This document shows positions 6,767 to 10,441 of a stretch of 10,441 nucleotides of DNA, piece by piece (positions within the stretch are counted from its first letter, which is position 1; each line of letters begins with the position of its first letter). The stretch is taken from NCBI GenBank assembly GCA_002469525.1, contig DKME01000053.1, positions 1-10,441 of the forward strand, read 5' to 3'. The notes beneath the pieces were generated by a model. That model did not search any database, was not told the DNA's origin, and saw nothing but the letters and a program-made list of their open reading frames with translations. This DNA comes from Actinobacteria bacterium UBA7422. GTDB taxonomy: Bacteria > Actinomycetota > Actinomycetes > S36-B12. The position numbers and the translations under genes are program-made.

Positions 6767-6925
6767 CCTAAACCTGTCTGCTCGCCCAATTGATCGATTT
6801 CAGCGGTGAATGTTTCACGGGAAACATCGGTGGGCCAACCTAGGCCTGAGGTTTTTCCGACCTGAAATGGTTCATTCTTTGATGGAGCTGGGAGCTTAGG
6901 CACCTGGCTATTGTGTCCTATTTGT
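6767..6925 (-). promoter_or_regulatory. parA leader / rsmG–parA intergenic region
   Basis: This 159-bp gap separates the rsmG stop from parA and is the largest break within the leftward gene run. It should hold the parAB promoter, but I see no convincing -35/-10 pair. It contains the parS-like site at 6811-6826 and a weak hairpin (AACCT/AGGTT arms, 6837-6853). Confidence 0.4.
6811..6826. other. parS-like centromere site upstream of parA
   Basis: TGTTTCACGGGAAACA differs from the bacterial parS consensus TGTTTCACGTGAAACA at one central base (T to G), which breaks the perfect palindrome. Its place beside parAB and near the origin is typical for parS. Confidence 0.75.
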
Positions 6926-7582
6926 TTAGAGGGAACTGCGTCGGGCTCTCACGACCGTTGTTGCCGGGTCAACCACCCCTTCACCGCAGGTAAGAACTGA
7001 TATTTCCGTGATCTGATATTGACTGATCACCTCGGATGCACCCTCAATTTCAGTGAAAGCACTTGATCCCTTGAGAGCAACCAGGTCACCCACCGGCTTG
7101 AGTAGTGGCATGGTCCAGCCAAGAAGCCGCTCCATGGGGGCAAGTGCACGGGCGGTCACGATGTCAACACCGGTCCAATTGGGTGTTGCAATTACTTTCT
7201 CAGCCCTCGCTCGCAGCACGGTAACCCGTTCACTAAGGCCAAGGTCAATAACGGCTTCGGTGAGGAATGTGGCCCGTCGTAGAAGTGGCTCAATCAGAAT
7301 CATCTCAGTATCTGGCCGGCAAATTGCCCACACGATTCCAGGGAGGCCCGCGCCTGAACCAACGTCAGCTACCAATGCCCCGTGGGGGACAAGGCCCAAT
7401 TCAGGGTTTGCGACAACAGCGCAGTTCAGAATATGGCGATCCCAGAGGCGCGGCATTTCCCGCGGTCCCATTAATCCCCGTTCGAGCCCAGGTCCGGCAA
7501 GAATTTCCTGGTAACGCTCCAAAGCCTCCTGGGCAGGTTGTAACCAGAGGGGTAATTCACCCGATGTTTCACGGGAAACCAT
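6926..7582 (-). CDS. rsmG: 16S rRNA (guanine-N7) methyltransferase RsmG
   Basis: SAM-dependent methyltransferase of 218 aa (GidB family) that methylates the N7 of G527 (E. coli numbering) in the 530 loop of 16S rRNA. Loss of the enzyme gives low-level streptomycin resistance in several bacteria. The family box LWDRHILN is at residues 46-53. The SAM-binding glycine loop VADVGSGAGLPGI is at 71-83, followed by the acidic strand end (LIEPLLRR) and VTARALAPMERLL. The ATG at 7582 lies 3 bp after the jag stop with no Shine-Dalgarno sequence, suggesting translational coupling. Its first six codons, encoding MVSRET, overlap a parS-like sequence, so the N-terminus may be shaped by the DNA site. Position between jag and parA is standard for Actinobacteria. 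Confidence 0.95.
   Translation of the reverse strand: MVSRETSGELPLWLQPAQEALERYQEILAGPGLERGLMGPREMPRLWDRHILNCAVVANPELGLVPHGALVADVGSGAGLPGIVWAICRPDTEMILIEPLLRRATFLTEAVIDLGLSERVTVLRARAEKVIATPNWTGVDIVTARALAPMERLLGWTMPLLKPVGDLVALKGSSAFTEIEGASEVISQYQITEISVLTCGEGVVDPATTVVRARRSSL
7565..7580. other. parS-like site overlapping the rsmG start
   Basis: TGTTTCACGGGAAACC shares 15 bases with the other parS-like site at 6811-6826, including the same central G, and has the same orientation. It reads through rsmG codons 1-6, about 750 bp from its partner. It has two differences from the parS consensus. Confidence 0.65.
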
Positions 7583-7585
7583 GGT

Positions 7586-8074
7586 CTAGGAGACTCGAAT
7601 AACCACACGGCGATTGGGTTCGTCGCCTTCGGATTCACTGGCCAGACCAATCGTTGCCACAATGTCATGGACCACTTTGCGCTCATAGGGATTCATTGGA
7701 GCCATTCGAACTGGAGCCGATGTGCGTTCGGCTTCCGCGCAGGCCGTCTTGGCCGCCTCTTCAAGGATTTCTTTCTGTTTTCCACGATAACCGGCAATGT
7801 CCAACATGAGCCGTGATCGGTCACCGGTCTCGCGTGCAGCAGCGAGCCTGGATAACTCTTGCAGAGACTGCAGCACTTCACCGTCAGCTCCCACTAGATG
7901 AGTTAACTCACCTTTTTCAACTTCGACGATTGATACCCGGGCGCGACGACCGTCCACCTCAATATCTATATCCCCATCGAGGTCGCAAATATCCAGCAAA
8001 CCTTCTAGGTAGTCAGCGGCTACGTCACCCTCTTGGTCGAGCTGTTTTGCATCAGATTCAGTTACTTCACTCAT
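7586..8074 (-). CDS. jag: Jag/KhpB-like RNA-binding protein (KH and R3H domains)
   Basis: Protein of 162 aa, named for its gene's place beside yidC (SpoIIIJ-associated in Bacillus). Related KhpB proteins bind RNA and influence cell elongation and division in Gram-positive bacteria. An acidic N-terminus is followed by a KH-II-like domain (about residues 30-100) whose loop reads LVGADGEVLQSLQELSRLAA. A C-terminal R3H domain (about 123-162) has MNPYERKVVHDIV. The longer Jag N-domain of Firmicutes is absent, as usual in Actinobacteria. I prefer ATG 8074. GTG at 8086 would add four residues but has its purine stretch directly abutting the start codon. The gene sits 61 bp after yidC and 3 bp before rsmG, so it is probably in the same transcript. 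Confidence 0.9.
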   Translation of the reverse strand: MSEVTESDAKQLDQEGDVAADYLEGLLDICDLDGDIDIEVDGRRARVSIVEVEKGELTHLVGADGEVLQSLQELSRLAAARETGDRSRLMLDIAGYRGKQKEILEEAAKTACAEAERTSAPVRMAPMNPYERKVVHDIVATIGLASESEGDEPNRRVVIRVS

Positions 8075-8135
8075 GGACGTACTCACTCTCTAGATTCATT
8101 AAGTTGATTTTACGATCGATCACTCGACCCACAGG

Positions 8136-9080
8136 TTATTTCTTCTTTTTATTGGGGCTTCTCTTGCTTTTTGCTGTGCGTTTAGGTTGCACCCGCTCCG
8201 GGGTTACCGACACAACGTCGGTAACCTCCACTTCAGCTACTCCACCATTCTTACGAGTTGCTTTCGCGGTTTTACGCGCTTCCAACGCATCAAATGCCGG
8301 GGTACCGGGCTGGGGGTTATTTCGGATCACGTAGAACTGCTGACCCATGGTCCACAGGTTGGTGGTGAACCAGTAGATCAGGACACCAATCGGGAAGTTG
8401 ATTCCACCCACGGCGAAGACGATGGGGAAAACATAAAGAAGAATTTTCTGTTGACGGACCATCGGGTTGCCGGGGGCTGTATTTTTCACGATCAATTGAC
8501 GCTGGGTAAGAAAAGTTGTGCCGCTCATAAGCAAAATCAAAATACTGGCAAGGGTTCGTGTTGCTGTGGGACTAAAACCATCGGATGCAACTTCACTTGC
8601 GTTAAGGAAAGTTCCGTAAAGTGGTACTCCCCAGATCGACGCATCATGTGCATTCTGCAACAACGGGGCGTATTGTTCCCAGTTGAAAACGCCCTCTGGG
8701 CGCAACATAGCGATACCTTGCAAGACGCTGAAGAGTGCGAAGAAAATGGGGGCCTGCAATAAAATAGGTAGACATGAGGCCAGGGGATTCGTACCAGTTT
8801 CCCGGTAAAGTTTCATCATCTCTTGGGACTGACGTTCTTTATCCCCAGCGTATTTCTTCTGAATTTCTTTCATCTGGGGTTGGATAATTTGCAGGTTTCG
8901 CTGCGCCTTGATCTGCTTGACAAAGAGCGGAATCAACAGGATTCGCATGACAATTACCAGACCAACAATGGAGAACGCCCATGTCCAGCCGCTACTGGCA
9001 TCCATGAAATTGCTCAGCAACTGGTGGAACTGAACTAGAACCCAACTAACCCCGGTTCGTAGCCAATCAAGAATGAACAT
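8136..9080 (-). CDS. yidC: Membrane protein insertase YidC
   Basis: YidC/Oxa1/Alb3 insertase of 314 aa that inserts membrane proteins alone or with SecYEG. Short Gram-positive-type form without the large periplasmic domain. Transmembrane segments lie at about residues 33-55, 102-122, 176-192 and 215-245. The hydrophilic-groove arginine is probably Arg 46 in VIVMRILLIP. The cytoplasmic coiled region KQIKAQRNLQIIQPQMKEIQ is followed by TGTNPLASCLPILLQAPIFFALF, the family signature. The C-tail is strongly basic and ends in KKKK, fitting ribosome contact. There is no clear lipoprotein cysteine near the N-terminus. ATG 9080 has GGAG four bases upstream, and the first 14 bp overlap the end of yidD, implying coupled translation. 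Confidence 0.97.
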   Translation of the reverse strand: MFILDWLRTGVSWVLVQFHQLLSNFMDASSGWTWAFSIVGLVIVMRILLIPLFVKQIKAQRNLQIIQPQMKEIQKKYAGDKERQSQEMMKLYRETGTNPLASCLPILLQAPIFFALFSVLQGIAMLRPEGVFNWEQYAPLLQNAHDASIWGVPLYGTFLNASEVASDGFSPTATRTLASILILLMSGTTFLTQRQLIVKNTAPGNPMVRQQKILLYVFPIVFAVGGINFPIGVLIYWFTTNLWTMGQQFYVIRNNPQPGTPAFDALEARKTAKATRKNGGVAEVEVTDVVSVTPERVQPKRTAKSKRSPNKKKK

Positions 9081-9447
9081 GTTCTCCGTCCGGACTTATT
9101 CGTGGGCGACCATCCGGATGTATATCCGGTAACCAGCGACCTTTTTCGGGCACCGGGTTTAAGCCACCTTTATTCCAAGGGTTGCACCGTAGTAGGCGAA
9201 CCGTGGCTAAGGCTAAGCCCTTGGCAGATCCATGGACACGCATACTCCCTAAAGCGTATTGCGAACAACTCGGATGGAAGCGGCAACTAGGGGGCAGCAG
9301 CGGTGAGATCAGGATTTGGTACCCGCGGATCAGGGCCATAAACAGCAGGAGCACCAACCAACCAAGGGTGTGATCCCACAGCCACAACAGAGCATTCCCC
9401 ACGGAATACGCCGTTGAGCGGAGCGGGTTGTGAACTTGGGAACTCAT
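9067..9447 (-). CDS. yidD: Membrane protein insertion efficiency factor YidD
   Basis: Small membrane-associated protein thought to help YidC-dependent insertion. The conserved core is FMALIRGYQILISPLLPPSC (about 36-55), then CRFHPSCSQYAL and RLLRCNPWNKGGLNPVP, with the family's cysteines. At 126 aa it is longer than the typical 70-110 aa because of a 36-residue N-terminal extension with a hydrophobic stretch (about 20-37). The start at 9447 is favoured because its ATG overlaps the rnpA stop as ATGA. The common family start would be Met 37 (nt 9339). It overlaps yidC by 14 bp at its 3' end. Confidence 0.93.
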   Translation of the reverse strand: MSSQVHNPLRSTAYSVGNALLWLWDHTLGWLVLLLFMALIRGYQILISPLLPPSCRFHPSCSQYALGSMRVHGSAKGLALATVRLLRCNPWNKGGLNPVPEKGRWLPDIHPDGRPRISPDGEHVHS

Positions 9448-9779
9448 AATCCGACCTTTGCTAACAAAGCCGAGGTGACCACATTCGAATCGACTCGGGT
9501 GTTTGCGATTGCCGGTAGTGCCTTGACCACAACACCGGATCCGGCAGGTAGCTGTTCCACAACGGGTCGCATTGCCTCCCTGATATGCCTACTAATGCGA
9601 TGCCGGTGCACCGAGTTACCGCAATCTTTCCCTACCGTGAGGCCGACCCGGCAGATACCATCTGGATAGAAACCACAATAAATATAGATAATTAGTCCAG
9701 GGAGCACGACTTTATTGCCATTACGGCGCACTAATAAAAAGTCTTGTGAGCTCCGCATGCGGTGCTGGGCTGCCAACAT
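9444..9779 (-). CDS. rnpA: Ribonuclease P protein component
   Basis: Protein subunit of RNase P (111 aa), which helps the catalytic RNA cut 5' leaders from pre-tRNAs. The N-terminus MLAAQHRMRSSQDF is typical of the family. The RNA-binding signature GNSVHRHRISRHIREAM (about residues 54-70) corresponds to the RNR motif; a His in the RHR position is common in Actinobacteria. The start is ATG 9779, with AAAGG six bases upstream at 9786-9790. A TTG two codons earlier (9785) would leave no room for that site. The stop overlaps the yidD start. It lies 57 bp downstream of rpmH, as in nearly all bacteria. Confidence 0.95.
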   Translation of the reverse strand: MLAAQHRMRSSQDFLLVRRNGNKVVLPGLIIYIYCGFYPDGICRVGLTVGKDCGNSVHRHRISRHIREAMRPVVEQLPAGSGVVVKALPAIANTRVDSNVVTSALLAKVGL

Positions 9780-9785
9780 GAACAA

Positions 9786-9790
9786 CCTTT
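9786..9790 (-). promoter_or_regulatory. Ribosome binding site deciding the rnpA start
   Basis: AAAGG on the minus strand lies six bases before ATG 9779. It favours that codon over the TTG at 9785, which it would directly abut. Confidence 0.6.
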
Positions 9791-9836
9791 ACGTAATCGC
9801 CCGGAATCAGGGCAGGTTAACTCAAGGCGAAGATTA

Positions 9837-9971
9837 CTACGCCGAGAGGCGAGTGCGACCTTTGCCGCGGCGAGCAGCAAGGATGCTACGGCCGGCGCGG
9901 GTGCTCATGCGCAACCGAAAGCCGTGTGTCTTTGCCCGACGACGGGTATTTGGCTGGAATGTGCGCTTCAT
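9837..9971 (-). CDS. rpmH: 50S ribosomal protein L34
   Basis: Protein of 44 aa, small and extremely basic, located near the peptidyl-transferase side of the large subunit. The sequence starts MKRTFQPNTRRRAKTHGFRL, then RMSTRAGRSILAARRGKGRTRLSA, a full-length match to the L34 pattern. One difference is Thr at position 9, where many homologues have Asn. ATG 9971 is preceded by a good Shine-Dalgarno AGGAG (9976-9980) four bases upstream. It is the first gene of the leftward run and is divergent from dnaA. Confidence 0.97.
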   Translation of the reverse strand: MKRTFQPNTRRRAKTHGFRLRMSTRAGRSILAARRGKGRTRLSA

Positions 9972-10132
9972 GATTCTCCTAGGGATCTTGCCGAACGTAC
10001 TGGGAAGTAAACAGCCCCCGAAGGCTACGCCATGGTTCCCTTGGGGTCACACCCAGCCCCCAATCAGTTAATCAACCACGCACACGGTGCTAGCACACAG
10101 CTGCAATTATTTCCGTATTGACACGAATCCAC

Positions 10133-10162
10133 TTGTCAAAGCCTCTTTTGGGCTTGTAGTAT
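10133..10162 (+). promoter_or_regulatory. Candidate dnaA promoter
   Basis: TTGTCA (10133-10138), an 18-bp spacer and TAGTAT (10157-10162) give a reasonable sigma-70-type match 70 bases before the dnaA ATG. The DnaA boxes lie just downstream, so DnaA binding there would interfere with its own transcript. Confidence 0.45.
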
Positions 10163-10169
10163 TAACCCG

Positions 10170-10201
10170 CAATCCACACCTGTGGATAAGCATGTGGAAA
10201 A
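10170..10201. promoter_or_regulatory. DnaA boxes in the dnaA leader
   Basis: CAATCCACA (10170-10178, two mismatches) faces TGTGGATAA (10181-10189), the perfect complement of TTATCCACA. Together they form ATCCACA-CC-TGTGGAT. A third site, TGTGGAAAA (10193-10201; TTTTCCACA on the other strand), follows 12 bp later. The position between the promoter and start codon suggests autoregulation of dnaA, known in other bacteria. Confidence 0.7.
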
Positions 10202-10231
10202 AATCCGGAAATCTTGAATAGTTGAGGGTAA

Positions 10232-10441
10232 ATGGCTGGGGATAGTGAACTGACCGCGATGTGGAATGCGGCTTTGGACTCACTCTCTGACGGGACGTTG
10301 AGCCCGCAACAGAAAGCATTTGTCTCCCTCACCCGCCCCCTTGGTTTAGTTGAAGACACGGTACTTATTGCCGCCCCCAATGAATTCACGAAAGACGTTT
10401 TGGAAACACGGTTGCGCCCGCTCGTCAGCACCGCTTTGAGT
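10232..10441 (+). CDS. dnaA: Chromosomal replication initiator DnaA (N-terminal 70 codons only)
   Basis: Origin-binding AAA+ initiator, cut by the window's right edge after 70 codons. Visible is domain I, which in this family mediates self-interaction and helicase loading. It has W11 in the early MWNAALDSL helix, then SPQQKAFVSLTRPLGLVEDTVLIAAPNEFTKDVLETRLRPLV, closely following the actinobacterial pattern. The AAA+ and box-binding domains lie outside. ATG 10232 is the first possible start because an in-frame TAA is directly upstream. GAGGG (10224-10228) serves as a closely spaced ribosome site. It is divergent from rpmH, the usual order. Confidence 0.95.
   Translation, partial: MAGDSELTAMWNAALDSLSDGTLSPQQKAFVSLTRPLGLVEDTVLIAAPNEFTKDVLETRLRPLVSTALS

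Larger units (their letters stand above)
9972..10231. promoter_or_regulatory. Divergent rpmH/dnaA control region
   Basis: This 260-bp spacer holds the promoters of both genes. Seen in it are a 10-bp palindrome, GTGCTAGCAC (10087-10096), and a TTGACA/TGTCAA inverted pair (10118-10123 and 10134-10139), which puts a consensus -35 hexamer on each strand. A candidate dnaA promoter and three DnaA-box-like nonamers lie nearer dnaA. I could not place a convincing rpmH promoter. In Actinobacteria the origin proper usually lies between dnaA and dnaN, beyond the right edge. Confidence 0.6.

Noticed and set aside
6837..6856. Hairpin with a T-run after it on the plus strand as a terminator
   Set aside because: Arms are only 5 bp and no plus-strand gene ends nearby; the T-run is on the wrong strand for rsmG.
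7053..7514. 153-codon open frame opposite rsmG on the plus strand
   Set aside because: Shadow frame: rich in Arg/Ser/Pro without family motifs, fully inside a well-supported gene on the other strand.
7813..8334. 173-codon open frame spanning the yidC–jag junction on the plus strand
   Set aside because: Overlaps two real genes and has no recognisable motif or ribosome site.
8187..8762. 191-codon open frame opposite yidC on the plus strand
   Set aside because: Antisense to a clear insertase gene and without recognisable domains.
10170..10201. Calling the dnaA leader the replication origin
   Set aside because: Only two good boxes and one weak one, and no AT-rich unwinding stretch; actinobacterial origins usually lie between dnaA and dnaN, outside this window.

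Overview
The window looks like the left side of an actinobacterial chromosome origin region. The order rpmH–rnpA–yidD–yidC–jag–rsmG–parA–parB runs leftwards, dnaA starts rightwards at the right edge, and crgA, pabA/trpG and pknB lie on the far left. This is the classical actinobacterial dnaA neighbourhood, and the convergent pabA–pknB and divergent pabA–crgA pairs match the arrangement known from Mycobacterium. Base composition looks intermediate (about half G+C by eye). Together with the very compact spacing, this suggests a small-genome actinobacterium, perhaps a freshwater Microbacteriaceae lineage such as the Rhodoluna/Aquiluna group. That placement is inference; no 16S or phylogeny was available.

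Layout, left to right. Positions 2-1582 (+): the 3' part of a PknB-type Ser/Thr kinase with one membrane segment, three PASTA repeats and a Pro/Glu/Thr tail. Positions 1566-2207 (-): glutamine amidotransferase PabA/TrpG, overlapping the kinase tail to tail. Positions 2289-2564 (+): cell-division protein CrgA. Positions 2565-2813: a non-coding stretch with several DnaA-box-like nonamers and short inverted repeats. Positions 2814-4115 and 4123-5055 (+): a two-gene unit, a fold-type I PLP aminotransferase and a D-Ala-D-Ala-ligase-like ATP-grasp enzyme. The ligase overlaps the 3' end of parB by 32 bp. Positions 5024-6766 (-): parB and parA. Their 33-bp gap holds two DnaA-box nonamers and almost nothing else. 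Positions 6767-6925: the parA leader, with a parS-like site. Positions 6926-9971 (-): rsmG, jag, yidC, yidD, rnpA and rpmH, tightly packed with several overlaps. A second parS-like site overlaps the start of rsmG. Positions 9972-10231: the divergent rpmH/dnaA control region with DnaA boxes and a candidate dnaA promoter. Positions 10232-10441 (+): the N-terminal 70 codons of dnaA.

Functionally the window combines replication initiation (DnaA), chromosome segregation (ParA, ParB, parS), ribosome and RNase P components (RpmH, RnpA, RsmG), membrane protein insertion (YidC, YidD, Jag), and cell-wall and division control (PknB, CrgA, a Ddl-like ligase). There is no mobile element, CRISPR array, tRNA or rRNA. 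No stretch longer than 300 bases lacks a gene. The most interesting material is in the small non-coding sites: DnaA-box sequences at three separate places, an unusual asymmetric parS variant used twice, and the aminotransferase/ligase pair wedged between parB and crgA.
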